A stretch of 63,413 bases of DNA, taken from assembly GCA_949296415.1 (NCBI GenBank), contig CASFQC010000008.1, forward strand, positions 1-63,413. Direction: 5' to 3'. A program made the translations under genes and the position numbers. This document shows, piece after piece, positions 28,526 through 36,468 of the stretch. The notes beneath the pieces were generated by a model that saw only the letters and a program-made list of their open reading frames with translations, made no database searches and had not been told where the DNA came from. The DNA is from an uncultured Bacteroides sp. GTDB lineage: Bacteria > Bacteroidota > Bacteroidia > Bacteroidales > Bacteroidaceae. Positions within the stretch are counted from its first letter, which is position 1. Every line of letters starts with the position of its first letter.

Positions 28526-30451
28526 TCATACTGACTTCAAATAAGCCTCACACATTTTACGTAAACGCGCGTATATGCCGTTTTCATCCATACCATACTC
28601 CTCATAAAGTTTGGACACACATCCGTGTTCCACGAACTTGTCGGGAATGCCTATGCTATGCAATATGGGAAAATATCCATTATCGGACATGAATTCAAGC
28701 AGCGCACTGCCCATGCCGCCTGCAAGCACGCCGTCTTCCACGGTAAGCAGGTAAGCATAATTCCGTCCCACCTCATGCAGCAGGTCTTCATCCAAAGGCT
28801 TGAGAAAACGCAGGTCATAATGGGCCACAGACACCCTCATATCCGTTTCCACGCGGCTTATGGCACGCGCGGCCACATTGCCTATCGGGCCTATGGTCAC
28901 CACGGCCACCCCCTGTCCTTCCTTCAATTTCCGTCCCTTGCCCACAGGAATCTCTTCCAGCGGACATCGCCAGTCAGTCAGCACTCCCCTGCCCCGGGGA
29001 TAGCGTATGACAAACGCCCCTTTCCCGGGCAACTGCGCCGTAAACATCAGTCTCCGCAACTCATGTTCGTCCATGGGAGAGGATATGGTCAGATTGGGAA
29101 CCGGACGGAAACAGGCCATATCAAACACGCCGTGGTGGGTAGGCCCGTCCTCACCCACCAGTCCGGCACGGTCAAGGCAGAACACCACCGGCAGATTGAG
29201 CAGAGCCACGTCGTGTATCACATTGTCATAGGCTCTCTGCATGAAGCTGGAATAGATGTTGCAGAAAGGCTGCAGCCCTTCCTTGGCCATTCCGCCCGAA
29301 AAGGTCACGGCATGTCCCTCGGCTATGCCCACATCGAACGCCCTGTCCGGAAAGGCTTCCATCAGCTTGTTCATGGAACACCCCGTGGGCATGGCCGGAG
29401 TCACGCCTACTATGTTCGGATTCTGCCTGGCCAGCTCCACAAGTGTCTCGCCAAACACGTCCTGGAAGAGCGGGGGGAGGTTTGAGGTATCGCTTATGAT
29501 ACGCTCTCCGGTCTTGGGATCAAAGCGGCCGGGAGCATGCCATATCCCCGGATTTTGTTCGGCCGGCAAATATCCCTTGCCTTTTACAGTATGAAGATGG
29601 AGGATTTTGGGACCTTTCAAATCTTTTATGTCTCGCAGCACACGTGCCAGATTCTTCACGTCGTGTCCGTCTATAGGACCGAAATAGCGGATGTTCATAC
29701 CCTCGAAAATATTCTGCTGACGTGCCGCTATGGACTTGAGGCTGTTGGCAAAGCGAATCAGCGCTTTCCGGCGTTCCTCATTCAGCACGCCCACCTTGAA
29801 CAACGCTTTCGACAGTTTGAAACGCAACTGGTTGTAACGGTTGGATGTGGTGAGATTGAACAGATACTGCTTCATGCCGCCCACACTACGGTCTATGGAC
29901 ATGTCGTTGTCATTGAGCACTATCAGGAGGTTGTTCGGCGTAGACGAAGCGTTGTTCAGCCCTTCGAAAGCCAAGCCTCCGCTCATGCTTCCGTCGCCTA
30001 TAACGGCCACCACATGTCGGTCCGTCTCTCCTTTTCGGGCCGCCGCCACCGCCATGCCGAGAGCCGCCGAAATGGAATTGGACGCATGTCCGCAGGCAAA
30101 AGTGTCGTATTCGCTCTCCAAAGGCGAAGGAAACGGGCGTATTCCCCGGAATTTCCGGTTGGTACAGAACGTGTTCCTGCGTCCTGTCAGTATCTTGTGA
30201 CCATAGGCCTGATGTCCCACATCCCACACTATCCGGTCGTAGGGAGTATTGAATACATAATGTAACGCCACCGTAAGTTCCACCGTACCCAGGCTGGCCG
30301 CAAAATGCCCCGGATTGCACGAGACTTCTTCTATTATGTCTTGCCTTAGTTCCCTGCACACTTCGGGAAGCTGGCTGACATCCAGACGACGCAAATCTTC
30401 AGGATAATCTATGCTGTTCAGCAACTTATATATGGTATGTTCCGTATTCAT
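28526..30451 (-). CDS. dxs: 1-deoxy-D-xylulose-5-phosphate synthase
   Basis: 641 residues from ATG 30451 ([20 protein letters not shown]); the open frame begins 12 codons earlier but that part overlaps the -7 element. DXS condenses pyruvate and glyceraldehyde-3-phosphate, the first step of the MEP isoprenoid pathway. The thiamine-diphosphate motif is [50 protein letters not shown] with the active His, GPIDGHD, and the central-domain [12 protein letters not shown] and [16 protein letters not shown] are present. Full length. Confidence 0.96.
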   Translation of the reverse strand: MNTEHTIYKLLNSIDYPEDLRRLDVSQLPEVCRELRQDIIEEVSCNPGHFAASLGTVELTVALHYVFNTPYDRIVWDVGHQAYGHKILTGRRNTFCTNRKFRGIRPFPSPLESEYDTFACGHASNSISAALGMAVAAARKGETDRHVVAVIGDGSMSGGLAFEGLNNASSTPNNLLIVLNDNDMSIDRSVGGMKQYLFNLTTSNRYNQLRFKLSKALFKVGVLNEERRKALIRFANSLKSIAARQQNIFEGMNIRYFGPIDGHDVKNLARVLRDIKDLKGPKILHLHTVKGKGYLPAEQNPGIWHAPGRFDPKTGERIISDTSNLPPLFQDVFGETLVELARQNPNIVGVTPAMPTGCSMNKLMEAFPDRAFDVGIAEGHAVTFSGGMAKEGLQPFCNIYSSFMQRAYDNVIHDVALLNLPVVFCLDRAGLVGEDGPTHHGVFDMACFRPVPNLTISSPMDEHELRRLMFTAQLPGKGAFVIRYPRGRGVLTDWRCPLEEIPVGKGRKLKEGQGVAVVTIGPIGNVAARAISRVETDMRVSVAHYDLRFLKPLDEDLLHEVGRNYAYLLTVEDGVLAGGMGSALLEFMSDNGYFPILHSIGIPDKFVEHGCVSKLYEEYGMDENGIYARLRKMCEAYLKSV

Positions 30452-30475
30452 TACCGCACTGAGAGTTATGGAATG

Positions 30476-30483
30476 CAAAAGTA
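30476..30483 (-). promoter_or_regulatory. -7 element of dxs
   Basis: Minus strand TACTTTTG, 25 bp before the chosen ATG; leader only about 15-20 nt. Confidence 0.5.
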
Positions 30484-30703
30484 ACAAAAGAAAACGGAAA
30501 TAAAAAGAAATTCACGAAAAGCGGTGGAAAGGCCTCTCTTCGCGCACTCCGCGTGAAGCGGCCTCTCCTACACTCCGTCCTCCGGAAGAATGACACGGAC
30601 GCACATGCCCCACCCTTCTGTTTCATCCCGACAAAAGCAGAATGAGGACGCAAGCAGGCGCGACAAATCTTCTTTCTCCGGCAATCTCCGCCCTAAAAAG
30701 CTC

Positions 30704-30928
30704 TCAGCCTATGTAATGGTTCAGGGTAAAACAGACAAAATCCCTTTCCTGGCTTTGGTCTGTCATGAACTGCAGCTTGTCTTCACGTGCCAACCAGCCT
30801 ATGGCGGCATTCAGGTCACGGTCCGACAGTCCGGATGCCTCTTTCAACTCAGTGTATCCCCACCTCTGTCCGTTGTCAAGCAATTGTGCCACTATATCGG
30901 CACAAGCATGAATGGTGTCTCTATCCAT
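30704..30928 (-). CDS. Small winged-helix protein (DUF2582-like), copy 2
   Basis: 74 residues. The middle, LKEASGLSDRDLNAAIGWLA, has the shape of a helix-turn-helix recognition region, and the rest fits the small winged-helix family known as DUF2582 (about 70-75 residues, function unknown). It starts 2 bp after the stop of its neighbour, to which it is clearly paralogous: GLSDRDLNAAIGWLARE is identical in both, and both end in N-[HY]-YIG. The N- and C-terminal thirds differ more. It is probably cytoplasmic and may bind nucleic acid; no target is known. Confidence 0.75.
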   Translation of the reverse strand: MDRDTIHACADIVAQLLDNGQRWGYTELKEASGLSDRDLNAAIGWLAREDKLQFMTDQSQERDFVCFTLNHYIG

Positions 30929-30930
30929 AA

Positions 30931-31158
30931 TTATCCAATATAGTAATTCAATTCAATATATAGAAGCTGTTTCCTTCCCACTTTGGTCTCGTCAAACTGG
31001 ATTTTTCCTTCGCGCGCCAGCCAGCCTATGGCGGCATTCAGGTCACGGTCGGACAATCCCGCCTCTTTCTTCAGTTCCTGATATTCCCATCTTTTGTTGC
31101 TTCCATACAGAAGCCTCCATATCACTCCTGCATTTTCTCCTATGGTCTGAATATTCAT
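30931..31158 (-). CDS. Small winged-helix protein (DUF2582-like), copy 1
   Basis: 75 residues (MNIQTIGENAGVIWRLL at the start). The same fold as the next gene, with LKKEAGLSDRDLNAAIGWLA as the helix-turn-helix. As first gene of the pair it has a leader with a clear Shine-Dalgarno-like AAAGGAGA before the ATG, unusual here, and a -7 element at 31203-31210. Adjacent paralogues with no spacing suggest a tandem duplication and possibly a heterodimer. Confidence 0.75.
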   Translation of the reverse strand: MNIQTIGENAGVIWRLLYGSNKRWEYQELKKEAGLSDRDLNAAIGWLAREGKIQFDETKVGRKQLLYIELNYYIG

Positions 31159-31202
31159 GTCAGTTTCTCCTTTCTTTGAAATTAGTATTTTAGATTTTGC
31201 AA

Positions 31203-31210
31203 CAAAAATA
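31203..31210 (-). promoter_or_regulatory. -7 element of the winged-helix pair
   Basis: Minus strand TATTTTTG about 45 bp before the ATG. Between this and the arginase-family gene (31211-31551) I see no gene; a 7-bp hairpin TATCCAA/TTGGATA (31511-31530) followed by TTTT lies near its right end. Confidence 0.5.
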
Positions 31211-31551
31211 CGAAATATATATCAAATATAATAGGAAAAACACATTTTTATTATCAAAATATCCGCAAGACAGAGTTAACCAACAAGCTTTCAATTTCTT
31301 CTACTCTTTCTCAAAACTTTCCAAGAAACGGATTTCAACGAGCGAAAGTTCGTATTTGTGTCCGTTCCTTGAACTTATCGCACTCTTGATTTGCCTCCTG
31401 CTTGGCAAGTTCGGCAAATAAAAAAAGAGCGGATTAATTCGTTTTTATTAGAGTTTAAAATAGAATAAGGAACAGGACTTATGATTCTCATCCCAAAATC
31501 ATTGGTTGTCTATCCAACTATCCTTGGATATTTTGCCTTTTATCCAACGTT

Positions 31552-32430
31552 TCATTTCAATAGAGGCAATTGGTGCAACATCTCCCTAATTCGGATGGCA
31601 GTGCGTGGCATAGGTTCGGCGATGGTCAGTCCAACGATTTCTTTTTCCCGTGCTATGTCGTTTATCACACGTACGACTTCCGCTATTCTCATTCCATTGG
31701 GAACTACGCCGACGGCTGCGATGATTTCCGCCGGGTCGAGCACATCCATATCGAAGTGTATGACAACTTTTGACGCTCCGCATGCTTTTAACCAACCTGT
31801 CAAGGCATCGCTATTCTCCTTAACCTCTTCTGGCGTAAGGTGTTTAATGCCGTATTGCTTCTGTCTTGCCTTGATTTCATCACGCTCCCAATCCCGTAAG
31901 CCTACAAAAAGAATCTTTGACGGGTCTATCTTTGCAGGTAACTCTGAAATTATTTGTTGGTCGCCCATTCCCATACAGGCAGTTACAGCCATGGCGTGAT
32001 AACCCGGATAGACATCACCTGGCAATGTAATGTCCGGATGAGCATCAATCCATATCATGGCCACGTCTCCTTTGTGTTTTCCGAAAAGATAGGTGAACGG
32101 CACAACGCTTGCCGAGCATTCACCTCCGAGCGTAACTATCTTATCGGGATTTTGTATGTCCAGTATGTCCAAAGCTGCTTTGCTCTGGGCAATAATGGCC
32201 GCCTTGTCTAACACTCCGTCTGTGACTTCCCTTTTCACAATATCTGTCGCTACCGGCACCGTGTATGTCTCCTGCCCATTGTCGGGAGCAAGGAAATTCA
32301 GTAACTGGGCTCCAAGATAATATCCTCTTGAAGCCTGTTCGGGGTCTTTCACTTCCGTTATCCATTGTGTTATGCTTCCGCCCTGCCACTGTGGATAAAC
32401 GAGTCTGATTGTCTTTGTCTGATTTACCAT
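31552..32430 (-). CDS. Arginase/agmatinase-family ureohydrolase
   Basis: 292 residues. The ureohydrolase fold binds two Mn and cleaves guanidino groups (arginine, agmatine, formiminoglutamate, guanidinobutyrate). Metal motifs: WIDAHPDITLPG in place of DAHxD, HFDMDVLDP for the SxDxD motif, and GLTIAEPMP with the late Glu. The first motif is unusual: GGECS where arginase and agmatinase have GGDHS, so a metal-ligand His is replaced by Cys and the Asp by Glu. Changes at this His occur in some arginase-like enzymes, so activity is not excluded but the substrate is open. A single gene behind a clear promoter with a ~110-nt leader. Confidence 0.8.
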   Translation of the reverse strand: MVNQTKTIRLVYPQWQGGSITQWITEVKDPEQASRGYYLGAQLLNFLAPDNGQETYTVPVATDIVKREVTDGVLDKAAIIAQSKAALDILDIQNPDKIVTLGGECSASVVPFTYLFGKHKGDVAMIWIDAHPDITLPGDVYPGYHAMAVTACMGMGDQQIISELPAKIDPSKILFVGLRDWERDEIKARQKQYGIKHLTPEEVKENSDALTGWLKACGASKVVIHFDMDVLDPAEIIAAVGVVPNGMRIAEVVRVINDIAREKEIVGLTIAEPMPRTAIRIREMLHQLPLLK

Positions 32431-32549
32431 ATTATAATATTTTTCACCGTTTGTATCTTATTACGCATGGACAGTCATGTCAATGGCCAATGCCATACCT
32501 GATACAAATAAATTTTCCATAATCGGATAGTTGCAGATATTTCTGTATG

Positions 32550-32580
32550 CAAAGGTAGCAAATCATTTATATTCATGCAA
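32550..32580 (-). promoter_or_regulatory. Promoter of the arginase-family gene
   Basis: Minus strand TTG (32580-32578), 20 bp, TACCTTTG (32557-32550). The start near 32543 gives a leader of about 113 nt. Confidence 0.75.
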
Positions 32581-32647
32581 TTGCTTCGATTTTTTCATAT
32601 GCTGATATTTTGGCATGTAAAGGCTGTTTCTCGTCACGTCAGATGTG

Positions 32648-32850
32648 GATTTGCGCGACGATGATGTCTCCAGCTCTCATGGCAGAGCTTGCAATTAGTC
32701 CTGAAGCTCGTCCATCGTGGTGTCTGGCCTTGCAGACAGCTACGTTCTCCTCATGGATGGGCGAGTTGCCGTTTACCTTGACGGTCTTTCCGGAATTCTT
32801 GTCAACCCTCGGGTGTTCCTTGACCTACATGGCACGGCCCATCTTTTTCT
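32648..32850 (-). pseudogene. Decayed gene remnant, possibly a glycoside hydrolase 2 C-terminus
   Basis: On the minus strand an open stretch ending in a TGA at 32648-32650 encodes a protein-like sequence with HEENVAVCKARHHDGRASGL and AGDIIVAQIHI. Upstream it runs into a stop after KKKMGRAM and then continues, open but start-less. The HDGRASG...AGDI pattern recalls the C-terminal sandwich domain of GH2 beta-galactosidases; that is a guess. Direct copies of a short motif (TAAAGCCTGTTTCTCG and a near match) lie at about 33025 and 32619 on either side. Confidence 0.35.
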
Positions 32851-33032
32851 TTGACCATTCGGGCGAGAAGGGCAAGGATAAGTTGCAAAGAAACGTTCTA
32901 TTAGCAAATGGCAGTCCTTATCAGAAAGGAAAGACTTGTAATGCATTAAGAACTGTTTTAGCATTACCCATGCTATCAAATTATTTGGAAAAGCAGCTTG
33001 AAATCCGGCTAATTGCTGATTATTAAAGCCTG

Positions 33033-33066
33033 TTTCTCGGATATCTCACCGAAACTATCCGAGAAA
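33033..33066. terminator. Perfect 11-bp hairpin
   Basis: TTTCTCGGATA (33033-33043) and TATCCGAGAAA (33056-33066) with a 12-nt loop. It stands after no intact gene, so it may be the terminator of the lost gene or part of a mobile scar. Confidence 0.4.
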
Positions 33067-33370
33067 TCCGCCCTTTGGCCACACGGCGGAATGCTACAAA
33101 TAATCTAAAACAATATCTTACAAAATCCAGAAAACGGACTTTTGTCTTTTACTTTCATTAACGCTGAGAATAGTCTATTTCCGGCAGACAAGAGGAATGA
33201 CGGAAAAGAACGCAGGATTTTTCCGCCCATTATCCAGATATTGAACCAGATAAGTCGGATTTTAACACTTTACGGCCATCCATTCTCTGCTGAAAAGACC
33301 GTTTTTTGCCCTTTCACAGCAGTTTGTCTCACCGGAAACCCGTCCGCACCAGACAGACAACAGGTCATCC

Positions 33371-33414
33371 GCTTGCTGACATCAGGTCGGAAGCAAGCTG
33401 TGATTGGGTCCGCA
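33371..33414. repeat. Array C: two decayed 22-bp units, reversed
   Basis: On the minus strand unit 33414-33393 carries TGCGGACCCAATCACAGC, nearly identical to unit 3 of array B, and 33392-33371 is a poorer copy (TTCCGACCTGATGTCAGC). Neighbouring 22-bp windows no longer match. Confidence 0.65.
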
Positions 33415-33919
33415 GCAAGGCGGCATAAGGTACGGCATAAGGAAATAAAGCACAAAACAGGCCTCACCTATTAACATCCATACACACTTTATCCGTAAAC
33501 GGCTATTCATATTCACACAAATAAATACATAGAGATATATCTGCCCTTTGCAGACAAGAGAATCGTAAAAAACAGGTGCAAGCAAAAACGCGCGAAAAGC
33601 GTCATTATGACAAGCTGAAAAGACTGGAGACAGCAATATGACAACAGGCCGTGTAAGGAAAAATATTGAAACGTTAAAGTATTCCGGTCAGGACTCTTTT
33701 GTGTCCAAAAGAAGGAAGTGCATACACAAAATCAGGCATCCGGAAGCAAAAAGCACATGCATCTCATTGTCTTTTCCAGAATAAAACCGTTTCTTTGCGA
33801 CAAATAAGAGACTATCCGGTTTGCACCCGACACCTCTTTTATAAAAAAGATTCTAAGAGCATTCGGACCGCCACCCGTATAGTCTGCATTTTTTTCAAAA
33901 CTTAACGACACATAAATCT

Positions 33920-35365
33920 ATGGACTTAATGGGAAAGATTCTCCATCTGGCCGCTTCCGGCTGCAGGTATGCGGCTTTTGCAATGGCAACATCTGGCCTG
34001 GCCTTATTCTGCGGATGTACACAGTATGATGTGGCAAAACCCTTGGAGCTGTTCACCGGAAACGGTCAAGAGACCAGTACCGGCAACGAACTGACCGTCA
34101 GTGCCGGAAGCACATGGTTTGCCGAAGGCGACTATAAGAATTTCCTCCTCACAGGACAAGCGATTACCGACCATGGGAGTGAGGCCACACTGGGGTTCCA
34201 CACCGACGGAGAGTCCGGATACGAGGTGATTTTCCGCAACGGCGACATAGACGGAACCCGCAAGACAGGAAGTCTGGCTGCCGTGCGCAATCTGTACCGT
34301 CCGCTGGCCGAAGACGGCAAATGGTTCGACTTCGCCATAGCCGTACGCGGGAAAAACATCAGCATAGAGATAAACGGCACCGAAGTGGTGTGCTACACAG
34401 AACCTGAACATCCCTACCGGACAGCACAATATGCCAAGCGGCTGTTGGGACACGGGAAAATAGCCTTCACCGGCACGGAAGGAAGCGTAAGGTTCCGTAA
34501 CCTGCAGATGACCAGACTGAAGGACAACGCGCGGAATGAGAACAACACCCTGCCCGCCATAGACGAACAGCAGGACGGGGTGATAAGGCTCCAGCAACGC
34601 AACTTCCCCGTGATAGACTATCACGTGCACCTGAAAGGAGGGCTGACCAAGGAAATGGCCCACGCCATGTCCATGAACTACGGGATAAACTACGGCGTGG
34701 CCCCCAATGCCGGGGAAGGAGGCGTGGGACGCATGCTGGCCGACGACGGGGAAGTGTATGCCTACTTCAATGAAGTGAAGGACATGCCGTTCCTGCGCGG
34801 CGTACAAGGCGAGGGACGCAAATGGACTTCCACGTTCTCCCAGAAAGCCTTAGGCGTGTTCGACTATCTGTTTACCGACGCCATGACCATAGTAGACCAT
34901 AAGGGAAGACTGTCGCGCATCTACCGCCCCGAGGAAGTGCATTACGACGACATAACCGAAGAACAATACATGGAACATCTGGTGGACCAGACAGTGAAAA
35001 TTCTGACCAACGAACCGGCGGACATATACGCCAATCCCACCTTCCTGTCCAAGGAGCTGAACGCCGACTACGCCGCCTGGTGGACAGACGAACGTATAGG
35101 CCGCGTGCTGGACGTACTGTCCGAACACCACATTGCGCTGGAAATCAACGCACGTTACAAGATTCCGAGCTTTGACATCATACGTAAGGCCAAAGAACGC
35201 GGAATCAAGTTCACCTTCGGCACCAACAATACAGACGCAGACTTCGGCCGACTGGAATATTGTCTGGAAGCCGTAGAAGAATGCGGACTGACGGCAGATG
35301 ACATCTGGTTTCCCTCAATGAGCATCAGACATACCCGCCCGGTGGTCATTTACAACAAATGGTAA
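33920..35365 (+). CDS. Lipoprotein with DUF1080-like and metal-hydrolase-like domains
   Basis: 481 residues. The signal ends in LALFCGC (Cys31/Cys33), an imperfect lipobox. Residues about 40-200 look like a laminin-G/DUF1080 (GH16-like) beta-sandwich: FHTDGESGYEVIFRNGD, WFDFAIAVRGKNISIEINGTEVVCY and GKIAFTGTEGSVRFRNLQM. Residues about 225-481 begin with FPVIDYHVHLKGGLTKE, the His-x-His start of PHP or amidohydrolase TIM-barrels, followed by ALEINARYKIPS, IKFTFGTNNTDADFGRL and SIRHTR at spacings typical of PHP-like enzymes. The combination suggests an envelope-bound hydrolase with a carbohydrate-like recognition domain. Substrate unknown. The gene stands alone. Confidence 0.75.
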   Translation: MDLMGKILHLAASGCRYAAFAMATSGLALFCGCTQYDVAKPLELFTGNGQETSTGNELTVSAGSTWFAEGDYKNFLLTGQAITDHGSEATLGFHTDGESGYEVIFRNGDIDGTRKTGSLAAVRNLYRPLAEDGKWFDFAIAVRGKNISIEINGTEVVCYTEPEHPYRTAQYAKRLLGHGKIAFTGTEGSVRFRNLQMTRLKDNARNENNTLPAIDEQQDGVIRLQQRNFPVIDYHVHLKGGLTKEMAHAMSMNYGINYGVAPNAGEGGVGRMLADDGEVYAYFNEVKDMPFLRGVQGEGRKWTSTFSQKALGVFDYLFTDAMTIVDHKGRLSRIYRPEEVHYDDITEEQYMEHLVDQTVKILTNEPADIYANPTFLSKELNADYAAWWTDERIGRVLDVLSEHHIALEINARYKIPSFDIIRKAKERGIKFTFGTNNTDADFGRLEYCLEAVEECGLTADDIWFPSMSIRHTRPVVIYNKW

Positions 35366-35451
35366 ATGCCAGGAGACAAACAAGCCCGGACAGACGCAAA
35401 AACTGCGGCAAGTGAAGGTTGCTTTTCTGAAACATACTGGCTAACTTTGCG

Positions 35452-35459
35452 CCTCGAAA
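35452..35459 (+). promoter_or_regulatory. -7 element of the GSCFA-murF-alr operon
   Basis: TAACTTTG 20 bp before the ATG at 35479. A TTG at 35419-35421 is 30 bp away, too far for the standard spacing. Confidence 0.5.
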
Positions 35460-35478
35460 TAAAAAGACATATACCTAC

Positions 35479-36468
35479 ATGAAATTCCGTACTCCAGTGG
35501 AACCTCCCGCCTCCATGCCGTCTGTAGATTACCGGCAACGGATGATGCTGTTCGGCTCGTGCTTTGCCGCCTCCATAGGCAACCGGCTGACGGAAGCGAA
35601 GTTCCCATGCGACGTCAACCCATACGGCATACTCTACAATCCGCTTTCCATAGCTGCGGCCATAGAGGAAATCATGACATGCAAAATCTATACCGGTGAC
35701 GACCTTTATGCGCACAACGGATGCTGGCACAGCCCTATGCACCACGGAGACTTCTCCCTGCCCGACAGGGAAGAGACCTTGCGGGGCATCAACACGCGCA
35801 TCGCCAAAGCCCACCGGAACTTGCCGCAGACCGGCCGCCTGCTGATGACATGGGGAACGGCCTACATCTATGAAGACCGGCTTACTGGGCATGTGGTGGG
35901 CAACTGCCACAAACTGCCTGAAAACCGGTTCCGGCGCCGCAGGCTGGAACCGGACGAAATAGTAGAACGGAGCAAGGACACCATAAGCAGGCTGCTTGAC
36001 CTGAATGCGGAAATGAAAGTGACCGTCACGGTAAGTCCCATAAGGCACGTGCGCGACGGCATGCATGCCAACCAGCTGAGCAAGTCGGCCCTGCTGCTGG
36101 CCGCCGACCGGCTGCAGACCTTGTATCCTGACTCCATAAGCTACTTCCCCGCCTACGAGATAGTACTCGACGAGCTGCGCGACTACCGCTTCTATGCGGC
36201 TGACATGGTACACCCGTCCGAAGTGGCTACAGGCTATGTGTGGGAGTGTTTCTGTCAGGCTTGCATGGACAAAGAGACAAGGGACACCATGGCCGAAGTG
36301 ATGGAAGTGAACAGGGCCATGAGCCACCGTCCGTTAAGACCGGAATCGGACCAATACAGGCATTTCCTGGAACAGACACTCTCTAAAATAGAACGACTGA
36401 ACGAAAAATATCCGTACTTAGACTTTGAAAAAGAAAAAGAACTATGTCGTACACGATTGAATCCATAA
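35479..36468 (+). CDS. GSCFA domain protein
   Basis: 329 residues, no signal peptide. The family is named after its motif, seen here as LFGSCFAASIGNRL near residue 25. A later DMVHPSEVATGYVW near 240 resembles the Asp-x-x-His of SGNH/GDSL hydrolases, so the GSC Ser may be a nucleophile; TWGTAYIY and SPIRHVRDG are in the usual positions of the oxyanion-hole blocks. Function is not established; by fold, an acyl or acetyl esterase. Its end overlaps the start of murF-alr by 25 bp, so the pair is translationally coupled, which hints at a role in cell-wall biology. Confidence 0.85.
   Translation: MKFRTPVEPPASMPSVDYRQRMMLFGSCFAASIGNRLTEAKFPCDVNPYGILYNPLSIAAAIEEIMTCKIYTGDDLYAHNGCWHSPMHHGDFSLPDREETLRGINTRIAKAHRNLPQTGRLLMTWGTAYIYEDRLTGHVVGNCHKLPENRFRRRRLEPDEIVERSKDTISRLLDLNAEMKVTVTVSPIRHVRDGMHANQLSKSALLLAADRLQTLYPDSISYFPAYEIVLDELRDYRFYAADMVHPSEVATGYVWECFCQACMDKETRDTMAEVMEVNRAMSHRPLRPESDQYRHFLEQTLSKIERLNEKYPYLDFEKEKELCRTRLNP

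Larger units (their letters stand above)
32851..33919. other. Non-coding region
   Basis: No gene is seen in 1.07 kb. It contains a hairpin at 33033-33066, a decayed pair of 22-bp units at 33371-33414, and otherwise unremarkable AT-rich sequence up to the next gene. I could not find a consensus promoter for the lipoprotein gene at 33920. Confidence 0.4.

Noticed and set aside
32610-33026. 138-codon plus-strand open frame
   Set aside because: The opposite strand carries the protein-like remnant; this frame has no recognisable features.
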